DNA from: Candidatus Obscuribacterales bacterium
GTDB taxonomy: Bacteria; Cyanobacteriota; Vampirovibrionia; Obscuribacterales; Obscuribacteraceae
Length of the DNA stretch: 45,413 nt
Direction: 5' to 3'
Assembly (NCBI GenBank): GCA_949127735.1
Contig: CASBPX010000041.1
Coordinates: 1-45,413, forward strand
Below the pieces are notes generated by a model. The model did not search any database. It saw nothing but the letters and a program-made list of their open reading frames with translations, and had not been told where the DNA came from. This document shows, one piece after another, positions 37,442-45,413 of the stretch (the stretch's first letter is position 1; the number at the start of each line of letters is the position of its first letter). The position numbers were made by a program, and so were the translations under genes.

Positions 37442-38632
37442 TTAGTGAGCGGCAGCAGAGCCGGGCTCGGTTTCAGGCAATTTGAAACTGAGCGCCACCA
37501 CAACCAGCATACAGAAACCGCCGGCGATATAAGGGCTCATATAGCCAAACTGACCAAAGAGTGCGCATCCAACGATTGGTCCAAATATTCTTCCTAGAGT
37601 AGAAACCGATTGACCAAGTCCTAGAACACCGCCGGCAGTCTCTTCTGGAGCCAGTTTCGAGATCACACTCTGATTGCAGGGGTTGTTTATGCCAGATCCC
37701 ACAGACAGGAGTGTCATGCCCAGGCCCAGTACAAGCCAGTTGTTGGTAATAGGAGTGACGAACAGTCCTGCGGCAATCAGCAATGATCCTGCTGTTATCA
37801 GTTTGCGCTCGCTATATTTTTTCGTTAGCTGGCGAATCATTCCACCCTGAACAATGACAATCAAAATACCAATGTAGACAAAGAGGTATGTGTTTTCCTT
37901 GGGCCCCCAGTTGTAAAGCTTAGAGGTGAGTAAAACCAGGGTTGCTTCCATGTTGGCAAAAGCAAAAGTAGAAATGAAGAAAATCAGAAATGAGACGCGC
38001 AATTTTTCACTGACAATATTTTTCAAGTAGAAATCGAGCCCCAAGCCAAAGCGCTCTTTGCCGAAATTGCCGCGCTCTTTAGGTTCCGGCAAGAAGAAGA
38101 ATGTCAAAATCAAATCGAGCAAGCTAAAGGCGGCGGCAAAGAAACCCACGGTCTGCAAACCATATTGCACCAGCGCGCTGCCCAGGGCCGGTCCAAGCAC
38201 GAAACCGAGACCAAAGGCAGCACCCACCACTCCCATCCCGCGAGCGCGGTTTTCTTTGGTGGTGATGTCAGTAATATATGCCTGAGCCACAGCAATATTG
38301 GCGTTGCCAAAACCAGCCACGATGCGCGAAGCAAAAAGCCCTAATAGAGATCCGGAAAAGCCCCAGATCATGTAACCGATAAACGATGCCACCAGGCTGA
38401 TTAAAAGCACCGGACGTCTGCCGATTCGATCTGAAAGCCTGCCCCAGAACGGCGTAAAAATGAATTGCATAACCGAGTAGCTGGCTATCAAGAGGCCGAT
38501 AACAAAATCGGAGGCTTGCAACTGTTGAGCATAGGTCGGCAGTATTGGAATCACCAGACCGAAGCCCATCAAATCGATGAAGACGGTCATGAAGATTAGA
38601 AGAAGGGGCGCCTTGCTTTTAGCGGATGACAA
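37442..38632 (-). CDS. MFS transporter (TetA-like drug efflux family)
   Basis: The 396-residue protein has twelve hydrophobic segments and the motifs of drug:proton antiporters: DLMGFGLVIPILPTYA in helix 1, the loop motif GRLSDRIGRRPVLL between helices 2 and 3, and GFGNANIAVAQAYITDIT-RARGMG, close to the TetA/MFS_1 pattern. It probably exports a small molecule with proton entry; the substrate is unknown and resistance should not be assumed. The start appears to be TTG at 38632 with AGGAG nine bases upstream. It stands alone, divergent from the kinase gene. Confidence 0.9.
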   Translation of the reverse strand: MSSAKSKAPLLLIFMTVFIDLMGFGLVIPILPTYAQQLQASDFVIGLLIASYSVMQFIFTPFWGRLSDRIGRRPVLLISLVASFIGYMIWGFSGSLLGLFASRIVAGFGNANIAVAQAYITDITTKENRARGMGVVGAAFGLGFVLGPALGSALVQYGLQTVGFFAAAFSLLDLILTFFFLPEPKERGNFGKERFGLGLDFYLKNIVSEKLRVSFLIFFISTFAFANMEATLVLLTSKLYNWGPKENTYLFVYIGILIVIVQGGMIRQLTKKYSERKLITAGSLLIAAGLFVTPITNNWLVLGLGMTLLSVGSGINNPCNQSVISKLAPEETAGGVLGLGQSVSTLGRIFGPIVGCALFGQFGYMSPYIAGGFCMLVVVALSFKLPETEPGSAAAH

Positions 38633-38982
38633 AATTTCGGTCTCCTGAAAACTTGCTGCCAGTTTTCGCAGTTCAATGAAGTGACAAATTTTCCGGCCAG
38701 CTAGTTAATTCTGTCTGCTTGGCGGGCGGGTTTCTACAGCAAATTAGCTATCTGAAGCAATTTAAAGGCCGATGTGAAAGAGTAAACTGTTGCTATCGTT
38801 ATCTTTAAGCCCTACAGTTAATATTTGCTCGTTTTTTTACTGAGATATTAAGGAGCGAACCGTTAAGATGTTTGCGGATCACGGCTCTGGGTAATTAAAA
38901 GAAAGATGGCAGGGGGAAATTGCCTTTTGGCGGGTCATTTACTACTTTCTAAAAAGAACTGGCGTTTTGCTAGCGAAAACGT
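38633..38982. other. Intergenic region upstream of kinase gene
   Basis: This 350-bp divergent gap should hold promoters for the transporter and the kinase. An eight-codon ORF at 38868-38894 (ATG to TAA) has AAGGAG 11 bases upstream and could be a leader peptide. A hairpin (CGTTTT 38963-38968 with AAAACG 38976-38981) ends one base before the kinase ATG, where a ribosome site would normally be. I see no clear -35/-10 pair. Confidence 0.4.
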
Positions 38983-40692
38983 ATGAAACTTTGTCTGATA
39001 TGTAATTTTCAGACTGCTGGCGAGCAAGATATCTGTCCTCGTGACGGATCGTCTATGGTCACCGTGGGTGATGACCCACTTCTCGGCATGGTGGTCGAGG
39101 GTCGTTACAAGATTCAGTCAGTGATCGGTCAGGGTTCGGCAGGCACCGTCTACCGGGCCGTACAAGAATTGATTGGCCGCGAAGTGGCAGTCAAAGTACT
39201 GCACGACTATCTGGTATCAGATGACGAATTCATCAAACGCTTTAAGCAAGAGGCGAAAGCATCAAGCCGCCTAAATCATCCTAATATCATTACTATTTAC
39301 GATTTCGGCGTCATTCCTCAAGGTGGTGGCAGACCTTACATTGCCATGGATTTGCTCAACGGCACGCCGCTTTCTGATTTTATCGCTGAAGTAAATCATA
39401 TTGCCCCAGTTGAAGCAGTACCGATTTTCACTCAAGTCTGCGCAGCTCTAGCAGAGGCGCACCGCCAGGGTGTTGTGCACCGCGACATCAAGCCTGAGAA
39501 TATCGTGTTAGTGGAGCGGGGCGGACAAAAGAATTTCCCCATCGTTGTAGATTTCGGCATAGCCAGACTGGTTCAAGAAGAATCTGATCAAGCCAAAATC
39601 ACTCGCACAGGCACCGTATGTGGTAGCCCCACTTACATGAGTCCTGAGCAGTGCACCTCAAGCAAAGTTGATCACAGAAGTGACATTTACTCGCTCGGCA
39701 TTGTCTTTTATGAATCTCTAACCGGCGAAGTGCCCTTCCAACATGAAGAGCTGGTCAGAGTTATGGCCATGCATCTGTCAGACACGCCTGTGCCATTGAA
39801 CGAGATGCGCCCCGATTTGAACTTTCCAGAAGCTTTGATGCAAGTGGTGCACAAAACTCTGCTGAAAAACCCAAACGATCGATATCAAACCATGGACGAA
39901 CTCTCGCAAGCGCTTGAAGAAGCCATGAAAGAGCCTGAAACAAAAACTTCGGTTGGCATCACGCAAACTCTACAAAGAGATATGGCGCCGGGCCCTCTAG
40001 CTCAAGATGACGCCTTGCAACATCGCAAAGAGTCAAGAGAAATGTTGCAGCAAAGACCCTTGACTCGCGAAATGCTCAACCAGCAAAACGCTACCAATCC
40101 GGCGGCGATCGGCGTAACTGGTCAAACGCAGCCCACGGAAGACAACGGTCAACGGGGCATGAGCAGTAATTATGCCGACCAGGTGGCAGCTTACCGCGAT
40201 GCTCAGAAGCACGCCGATATTTCGCACAGCCAGAACAAATCTTCTACTAATTTTTCAGCCGGACGTGGTGGTCCAGGTGGTATCGGCCGAGTGTTCTCTA
40301 TGGCTCTGCGTTTCTTGCCTGTGCTGGCTACAGTGGCATTGATTGGTGCAGCAGTAATGTTCGCCATGAACTCAGCACAGTTTCAAGGAATGATGCCCTG
40401 GGCTAAATCGGCCGATTCGAAACCAGTCAATGAAGATGATCCAGAAGCTTTGATCAAAGCTGGGAAACTGGCTCAAGCTGTAGCTCTTATGAAGTCTATG
40501 AAAGCTCAAGGCAAGTTGCCGTCCGACCTGACAGACAAGTACTACACTACTTGCGTTAGCCTCGGTAAGCTCTATATGAAAGACAAAAAATTCACCGAAG
40601 CTGTTGCTGTGTTACAGCAAGTACCCAGCAAGGTAAATCAAAGTCAATCAGCTAAAGATCTCTTGCGCAAAGCAAAGAAGCAAGCTAAGTAA
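38983..40692 (+). CDS. Ser/Thr protein kinase with one TM helix and TPR-like tail
   Basis: The kinase domain (about 41-315) is complete: the P-loop GQGSAGTVYRAV, the ATP-binding Lys71, the catalytic HRDIKPEN at 166-173, DFG at 190-192, and SPTYMSPEQ in the activation segment. The protein begins with a short Cys motif (CLICNFQTAGEQDICPRDG), which may bind zinc. A long Gln/Thr/Ser-rich linker (320-430) leads to one transmembrane helix near 440-460 (LRFLPVLATVALIGAAVMFAM). The outer C-terminus (about 485-569) has TPR-like helices (KLAQAVALMKSMKAQGKL, KKFTEAVAVLQQVPSK). Phosphorylation targets are unknown. No Shine-Dalgarno is visible before the ATG. Confidence 0.93.
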   Translation: MKLCLICNFQTAGEQDICPRDGSSMVTVGDDPLLGMVVEGRYKIQSVIGQGSAGTVYRAVQELIGREVAVKVLHDYLVSDDEFIKRFKQEAKASSRLNHPNIITIYDFGVIPQGGGRPYIAMDLLNGTPLSDFIAEVNHIAPVEAVPIFTQVCAALAEAHRQGVVHRDIKPENIVLVERGGQKNFPIVVDFGIARLVQEESDQAKITRTGTVCGSPTYMSPEQCTSSKVDHRSDIYSLGIVFYESLTGEVPFQHEELVRVMAMHLSDTPVPLNEMRPDLNFPEALMQVVHKTLLKNPNDRYQTMDELSQALEEAMKEPETKTSVGITQTLQRDMAPGPLAQDDALQHRKESREMLQQRPLTREMLNQQNATNPAAIGVTGQTQPTEDNGQRGMSSNYADQVAAYRDAQKHADISHSQNKSSTNFSAGRGGPGGIGRVFSMALRFLPVLATVALIGAAVMFAMNSAQFQGMMPWAKSADSKPVNEDDPEALIKAGKLAQAVALMKSMKAQGKLPSDLTDKYYTTCVSLGKLYMKDKKFTEAVAVLQQVPSKVNQSQSAKDLLRKAKKQAK

Positions 40693-40715
40693 AGTACTTC
40701 TGATTAAGCTGTTAT

Positions 40716-41678
40716 CTACCTAAAGCTGCCAAAAGCTCTGAATTTGTCTTGCCGATGCTGGCGAACTTCTTGAGGCGAGAGCTTGAGCAACTCTTGCAAT
40801 TGTTCGACAATTGCTATTTTCAAATTGGCTGCCACACTTTGATGATCATGGTGAGCACCACCGAGAGGCTCTTTAATAACCTGATCGATCACACCCAGTT
40901 GCAGAATTTCTTTGGCAGTCATTTTCATGGCCTGACAAGCTTCCGACACTTTATCATTTGAGCGCCATAAAATTGAAGCGCAACCTTCAGGCGTAATTAC
41001 CGAATAAACCGAATGCTCGAGCATCAATATGCGATTGGCAACGCCAATTGCCAGGGCACCACCTGAGCCACCTTCACCGGTAATTGCTGCCACCACCGGT
41101 ACTGTCACACCAGCCAACTCCATCAAATTTTCGGCAATCGCTTGTGATTGATTATGCTCTTCGGCAGCGATACCAGGATAGGCCCCCTGAGTGTCTATCA
41201 AGCAAAGAATCGGCAGCTTAAATTTGTTGGCGTGACGGAACAGTCGCAATGCCTTGCGATAGCCCTCAGGTTGCGGCATGCCGAAATTGCACTGCTGTTT
41301 ATCACGTAAGGTACGACCTTTTTGAGTGCCAACTGCCACCACTTTAATGCCGTCAAGTTCGAGCAAACCACCAACCATGGCGGCATCATCCACACCTTTT
41401 CGGTCGCCGTGCAGTTCAATCCAGTTCGGATCCCAGGCGGCAAAGTAATCTCTTGTATACGGTCTTTGCGGATGACGGGCTATGGCCAGGTGATCAATAG
41501 GACGCAAATTAAGATAGAGAGAGCGTTTGAGCGAGCTGTACTGCTCTTGCATACGATCGAGATCTGCTTCCAATTCCGGATTATCCGACAACTGTTTTTC
41601 CAGCGCGTCCATATTCTGAGCCAGGATTGCCAAAGGTTGCTCAAATTCTAGAGGTATTGGTTTTTTGTCAGTAGCCAT
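40716..41678 (-). CDS. accA: Acetyl-CoA carboxylase carboxyltransferase subunit alpha
   Basis: AccA and AccD together transfer the carboxyl group from carboxybiotin to acetyl-CoA, giving malonyl-CoA for fatty-acid synthesis. The family pattern is clear: ARHPQRPYTRDYFAAWDPNWIELHGDR, QKGR, NFGMPQPEGYRKALRLF, LPILCLIDTQGAYPGIAAEE, TGEGGSGGALAIGVANRILML and ITPEGCASILWR. The length of 320 is normal. It lies 21 bp after accD on the same strand and is convergent with the kinase gene. Confidence 0.97.
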   Translation of the reverse strand: MATDKKPIPLEFEQPLAILAQNMDALEKQLSDNPELEADLDRMQEQYSSLKRSLYLNLRPIDHLAIARHPQRPYTRDYFAAWDPNWIELHGDRKGVDDAAMVGGLLELDGIKVVAVGTQKGRTLRDKQQCNFGMPQPEGYRKALRLFRHANKFKLPILCLIDTQGAYPGIAAEEHNQSQAIAENLMELAGVTVPVVAAITGEGGSGGALAIGVANRILMLEHSVYSVITPEGCASILWRSNDKVSEACQAMKMTAKEILQLGVIDQVIKEPLGGAHHDHQSVAANLKIAIVEQLQELLKLSPQEVRQHRQDKFRAFGSFR

Positions 41679-41699
41679 ATCTCTCGCTTGCGACCCTAA

Positions 41700-42656
41700 T
41701 TAATTGCGCGCACCCAACGGTTTTGGCTCAGATGAGCCTTGTCCGTTAGAATTTTCGCTGGAGTTATCTTCAATTTCGAGTTCCGAAGCGGAACTCTGGT
41801 GGAAAGTAATTAAGCGAGCCAGTGTCGCTTTCAACTTATTGCGGCTGACGACCATATCGACTTGACCATGCTTGAGCAAATATTCTGCTGTCTGGAAATC
41901 TGCAGGCAGCTTCTGACGGATGGTTTGCTCAATCACCCGACGACCGGCAAAACCGATCCTGGCACCAGGCTCAGCAATAATAAAATCACCGAGCATAGCA
42001 AAGCTGGCGGTGACGCCGCCAAATGTAGGCTCAGTTAAAATTGAAATGTAGAGACCACCAGCATCGCTAAAAGATTTAAGCACCGAACTGGTCTTTGCCA
42101 TTTGCATCAAGCTCAAAATTCCTTCCTGCATGCGGGCACCACCAGAACTGCACACCACAATTAGAGGAGATTTACGCTCAATGGCGGCCTCAGTCAAGCG
42201 AGTAACTTTCTCTCCCACCACAGAGCCCATGGAGCCGCCGAAGTGGCCGAAATCCATACAGCCAAGTGCCGTTGTTTGCCCTTCAATTTTACAAATACCA
42301 GTGAGCACTGCTTCGCGCAAACCAGATTTGCGACTGGCTTCGTCCTGTCTTTTTGTATAAGCTTCAGTATCAAAAAAGTTAAGTGGATCAGATGAGCGCA
42401 TGTCGGCATCGAGCTCTTCGAACGAATTTTCGTCGGCCAGCTGCTCGATGCGATCGAGGGCGCCGATTCTGAAATGATAATCGCACTTGGGGCAAACATC
42501 TAAATTAGTGCGCAGGTCACGGGTATAAAGAAGCTCTCTACATTGGAAGCATTGTTTCCACAGAGCGCAATACTCCTCCGTTGTCAGGGGCTGAGTTATA
42601 ACTTCTTGAATCTCGCGGCGCTTCTGGCGGCTGGCGAACCAGTCTTTTAAGTCCAT
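41700..42656 (-). CDS. accD: Acetyl-CoA carboxylase carboxyltransferase subunit beta
   Basis: This is the zinc-containing beta subunit of the carboxyltransferase. The zinc ribbon has CFQC and CPKC (about residues 36-60), and the body carries GICKIEGQTTALGCMDFGHFGGSMGSVVGEK, SSGGARMQEGILSLMQMAKTS and PTFGGVTASFAMLGDFIIAEPGARIGFAGRRVIEQTI. The last 45 residues are Ser/Asn/Glu-rich and low complexity. It is the first gene of accD-accA, divergent from rsmE with 174 bp between starts. Confidence 0.97.
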   Translation of the reverse strand: MDLKDWFASRQKRREIQEVITQPLTTEEYCALWKQCFQCRELLYTRDLRTNLDVCPKCDYHFRIGALDRIEQLADENSFEELDADMRSSDPLNFFDTEAYTKRQDEASRKSGLREAVLTGICKIEGQTTALGCMDFGHFGGSMGSVVGEKVTRLTEAAIERKSPLIVVCSSGGARMQEGILSLMQMAKTSSVLKSFSDAGGLYISILTEPTFGGVTASFAMLGDFIIAEPGARIGFAGRRVIEQTIRQKLPADFQTAEYLLKHGQVDMVVSRNKLKATLARLITFHQSSASELEIEDNSSENSNGQGSSEPKPLGARN

Positions 42657-42830
42657 CGCTACTCTCTACTCCAGTGGCCTGAAATCTTAGTTGACGAGCA
42701 AAAAATGATATTCAGATGATGGAGAATTGGTGACAAAGAGGTCATTATAGCACTGGCTGATAGATACTCAGAGACCAGCGACAGTACTGATGCGAATAGT
42801 CACAAAGATGCAGATTACACAAGAGGCAAA

Positions 42831-43718
42831 ATGCGCCCACACGGCTCCACAGCAGGCAGCGAAGAAGAAGATTTTAGATTAAACCGGCCTTCTTCATATT
42901 CCAGTTTTTTCCTCCCGCCGCAAGCATTCCATGTACAGAGCGGCCAGGCCATCTCTGACGATTCCGCGGTCAGCCACCAGCTGCGTAAAGTCCTGCGCTT
43001 GAAAAATGGAGACTGCGTCAGACTGCTTGATGGCCTCGGCACTGCCTGGGCCGCTACCATAGAGGCGCTTGAACGAGACCGCACGGTTTTTAAATTAGTT
43101 GAAAAGCTAAATGCTTCAGGTGATAGCGCGACGAAAAAGCGCTGCCGCGTTGTCAGCTTGCTGCCCTTGATCAAAGGCCATCGATTTGAGTGGGCACTGG
43201 AAAAACTGACAGAAATCGGCGTTGACAAAATCATGCCCTTTGCCACCACCCGTACTATCGTCAAAATAAAAGACGACAATCAAAGCCGCCTCGGTCGCTG
43301 GCAGCTGATTGTCAAAGAAGCGGCCGAACAATCTGAACGGTTAACCCTGCCGTCGGTAAATGCGCCAACGTCGCTCGAGCAAGCATTACAAAATATCGAT
43401 CACACCAATACCATTACTTACTCCTATAACTATCGTTTGCTGCTCAGTGAAAGAAGTAAGGCACCAGATATGGTTCACCTGCTGAGCCAACAGCACAAGC
43501 CTACTGACAACCGCACATCTGATGCAGCTGACTCTTCAGAGGCCGTTCAAGTAGTGTTGATTGTCGGACCGGAAGGCGGCTTCACAGAAGATGAACGCAA
43601 TTTGATTCTGCTAAATAATTTCCTTTCGGTCTCCATGGGTGACACCATTTTGCGAAGTGAGACAGCTGCCATTTTGTCTGCCGGAATGGCATTGGCAATA
43701 GCTTCAACCTTAGACTAA
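42831..43718 (+). CDS. rsmE: 16S rRNA (uracil1498-N3)-methyltransferase
   Basis: RsmE methylates U1498 of 16S rRNA with S-adenosylmethionine. The SPOUT-fold signatures are GPEGGFTEDE and SMGDTILRSETAAI near the C-terminus, and LPLIKGHRFEWALEKLTEIGVDKIMPF and RWQLIVKEAAEQSER in the middle. The length of 295 exceeds the usual 240-250 because of about 25 N-terminal residues and an insert before the GPEGG motif. GAGG five bases before the ATG supports the start. Confidence 0.94.
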   Translation: MRPHGSTAGSEEEDFRLNRPSSYSSFFLPPQAFHVQSGQAISDDSAVSHQLRKVLRLKNGDCVRLLDGLGTAWAATIEALERDRTVFKLVEKLNASGDSATKKRCRVVSLLPLIKGHRFEWALEKLTEIGVDKIMPFATTRTIVKIKDDNQSRLGRWQLIVKEAAEQSERLTLPSVNAPTSLEQALQNIDHTNTITYSYNYRLLLSERSKAPDMVHLLSQQHKPTDNRTSDAADSSEAVQVVLIVGPEGGFTEDERNLILLNNFLSVSMGDTILRSETAAILSAGMALAIASTLD

Positions 43719-44024
43719 AAAAATTTATTGCACCATTGGAGATATCACTTCAGTCTTTGCAAAAGGCATATCTTCGATACCGACTTAATCGAAGCACAGG
43801 CCACTGGATAGGCCGAAAAGATATAGATCTCACCCACTGACAAAGCTGTACCAGGCTGGTGGTGCCAAGATAAATTTTCTCTGGAGACTTGACAAAGGGA
43901 TCTTATCCGAGCGTTAATAGTAGGCGTCGGTGGTGGCATCAGCGGTGACGCTTTTCAAACCTCTCGAAGCCCCCCAAACTTTTTACGCTTGCTCGGACAA
44001 ATTGAAGTCGTAATTTACTACCTG
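43719..44024. other. Intergenic region between rsmE and yggS
   Basis: I see no convincing gene in these 306 bp. An open frame on the minus strand (43745-43939) has no family match or ribosome site and is best ignored. No terminator with a T-run is visible after rsmE. Confidence 0.4.
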
Positions 44025-44741
44025 ATGCCTGACCAATCACAAAGCTCATCCGCCGCTTCCAAATCCAATTCTCGAGGAAACTCAGCTGTGGCCGCCAATC
44101 TCGCACAAGTGAGAGAAGCTATCGACGAACAAACCGTGAGGTTGATCGCCGTGACTAAACACGCCAGCAATGAGCAAATTGAAGAAGCGTTTTCACAGGG
44201 CGTGAGCGATTTTGGTGAAAGCCGCATTCAAGACGCTTTAAAAAAACGTCAAACTTTGCCACCACACATAGCACTAAATTCCAACTGGCATTTTATCGGA
44301 CACTTGCAGTCTAACAAAGTTAAGCAGGCTGTGGGCAATTTCGCTTTGATTCACTCTGTCGACACGTTGAAGCTCGCACAAGAAATTTCTCACGCCGCTA
44401 ATCTAAATGGCAGCACTCAATCTATTTTGCTGCAAATCAAAATGGTGCCTGATAATTCAAAATCTGGATTCACTCCAGAGCAATTGAGAAGTTCTCTAGC
44501 AGAAATCTTGGCATTACCTTCTATAAAGGTAGAAGGCTTGATGACCATATGCCCTCTCACCGATGACGTGACCATATGGCACGAGAGCTTCTCAGGCCTC
44601 AGCGCGCTGCGCGATCAACTGAGCGGCGAGTTCGCTGTACCTCTCAAAGAGTTGTCGATGGGAATGTCAGACGACTGGCGAGAAGCCATCATATGTGGTT
44701 CAACTATGATCAGGCTCGGTCGAGCGATTTTTGGCAATTAG
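44025..44741 (+). CDS. yggS: PLP homeostasis protein, YggS/YlmE family
   Basis: This is a pyridoxal-phosphate-binding alanine-racemase-fold protein that balances PLP and amino-acid pools; it is not a racemase. The PLP Lys is in VRLIAVTKHASNEQI, followed by FGESRIQDALKK, NWHFIGHLQSNKVKQAV, IHSVDTLKLAQEI and the end SMGMSDDWREAIICGSTMIRLGRAIFG. I place the start at the ATG at 44025; a TTG at 43989 would add 12 residues, and neither has a strong ribosome site. Next to sepF, as in the ylm region of Gram-positive bacteria and in cyanobacteria. Confidence 0.93.
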   Translation: MPDQSQSSSAASKSNSRGNSAVAANLAQVREAIDEQTVRLIAVTKHASNEQIEEAFSQGVSDFGESRIQDALKKRQTLPPHIALNSNWHFIGHLQSNKVKQAVGNFALIHSVDTLKLAQEISHAANLNGSTQSILLQIKMVPDNSKSGFTPEQLRSSLAEILALPSIKVEGLMTICPLTDDVTIWHESFSGLSALRDQLSGEFAVPLKELSMGMSDDWREAIICGSTMIRLGRAIFGN

Positions 44742-44851
44742 CCACGACACTTAGCAAACAAGTTTTTCACACTCAAGATTAGTGACTTACAAGACGTAGA
44801 AAATTCGGTAGAGACTTTTAAAATAGACCAACAGGGTAAGGGAGGAAAGTA

Positions 44852-45370
44852 GTGAGCATCGTTCAAAAGTTCAAAAGCTTCTGGTTTGGGCCTGCAGATA
44901 ACTACGAGCGCGAGGATTTCGAAGATCTTTTTGAGACTTCCGACGACGTTTACGCTACCAACGGACAATTAGCTCTTGATCCGGTTGCACACGCTCAAGA
45001 GCCTGTGAAAACCGCAAGAGTACACCAAATGATTCCCGGCACCGGCGCCAAAATTTTGGATCATCCAAACGCCCAGGCCGTGAGTGAAGTTCTGGTGATC
45101 GAACCTAGACAATTCGAAGAGTCTTTGGATATTGTTGAACATCTTCGCGGTCGCAAGTCTGTGCTGCTTAATCTGCACATGCTCGACAACGAAGGATCGC
45201 AACGGGTAGTAGATTTTCTTTCCGGCGCCTGCTGGGCTATCGATGGCCATCAGCAACGCATCGGCGATGGTGTCTTCCTCTTTGCTCCAGCAAGCGTAAC
45301 TATCAGCTCAGAGTCCACTTCTTCCAAAGTAATTAAAGAAGCATTCTGGAATAAAGCGCAACCTATCTAA
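44852..45370 (+). CDS. sepF: Cell division protein SepF
   Basis: SepF binds FtsZ and the membrane and helps the division ring form; it takes over FtsA functions in many Gram-positives and cyanobacteria. The N-terminal amphipathic helix (VQKFKSFWFG) suits membrane binding. The conserved domain (about 70-160) has VLVIEPRQFEESLDIVEHLRGRKSVLLNLHMLDNEGSQRVVDFLSGACWAIDGHQQRIGDGVFLFAP. The GTG start at 44852 follows GGGAGG at eight bases. It lies 110 bp after yggS. Confidence 0.95.
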   Translation: MSIVQKFKSFWFGPADNYEREDFEDLFETSDDVYATNGQLALDPVAHAQEPVKTARVHQMIPGTGAKILDHPNAQAVSEVLVIEPRQFEESLDIVEHLRGRKSVLLNLHMLDNEGSQRVVDFLSGACWAIDGHQQRIGDGVFLFAPASVTISSESTSSKVIKEAFWNKAQPI

Positions 45371-45413
45371 GTTCAGGAAACCCGCAGGAAACTAATCAGG
45401 GATCCCTCAGGAA

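Noticed and set aside
43745-43939. Minus-strand frame of 64 codons between rsmE and yggS
   Set aside because: There is no Shine-Dalgarno sequence, no recognisable motif and no coupling with neighbours; it is probably chance.

Overview
This window is a bacterial chromosome segment of about 45 kb, mostly housekeeping genes, with no rRNA or tRNA genes, no prophage and no CRISPR array. The best guess for the host is a non-photosynthetic relative of the Cyanobacteria (Melainabacteria/Vampirovibrionia, perhaps an Obscuribacter-like genome). That is an inference from several signs: an Hfq of the divergent cyanobacterial type, a yggS-sepF pair, separate accA and accD genes, and a Ser/Thr kinase of cyanobacterial flavour, with no photosynthesis gene in sight. 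TTG and GTG starts are common: groES, ispF, rluB, mreB, mrdA, sepF and others appear to use them.

Layout. 1-3.3 kb (minus): rplS - rbgA - rnhB, then nrdR. 3.4-5.2 kb: a J-domain protein (plus) and a protein that looks like a domesticated IS1595-type transposase carrying a DprA-like winged helix (minus). 5.5-11.6 kb (minus): rimO, rodZ, rluB, a YtxH / DUF948 / YtxH trio, and coaBC. 11.7-15.8 kb: metG (plus), a 17-bp tandem repeat, an NlpC/P60-like hydrolase with a low-complexity N-terminus (minus), and a leucine-rich-repeat protein (plus). 15.9-23.7 kb (minus): a cell-elongation block, mreB-mreC-mreD-mrdA plus a coiled-coil protein, preceded by an apparent operon of 3-hydroxyacyl-CoA dehydrogenase, glycosyltransferase and hfq. 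24-26.5 kb (plus): a biotin carboxylase fused to biotin carboxyl carrier protein, then ispF. 26.5-29.1 kb (minus): proline iminopeptidase, an exported protein and a two-domain alpha/beta-barrel protein. 29.2-30.3 kb (plus): an isochorismatase-like protein without its catalytic Cys, then a DUF421 membrane protein. 30.3-32.7 kb: a candidate structured RNA with a terminator, then groES-groEL (minus). 33-37.4 kb: a GAF-GGDEF diguanylate cyclase, a HIT protein, a small hypothetical protein, a nucleotidyltransferase and another small ORF. 37.4-45.4 kb: an MFS transporter, a Ser/Thr kinase, accD-accA, rsmE, yggS and sepF.

How the genes fit together. rodZ, mreBCD and mrdA form the elongasome and sepF belongs to the division machinery, so the cell is probably rod-shaped and walled. 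The acc genes, ispF, coaBC and the glycosyltransferase supply lipid, isoprenoid, CoA and envelope precursors. rplS, rbgA, rimO, rluB, rsmE and metG serve the ribosome and translation.

The most unusual signals are: a family of six intergenic palindromes with core TGGATNGATATCNATCCA, mostly just downstream of stop codons; the transposase-derived protein at 4119-5177; the apparent RNA at about 30400-30629; and the Cys-less isochorismatase homologue. I did not find a complete undescribed multi-gene system.
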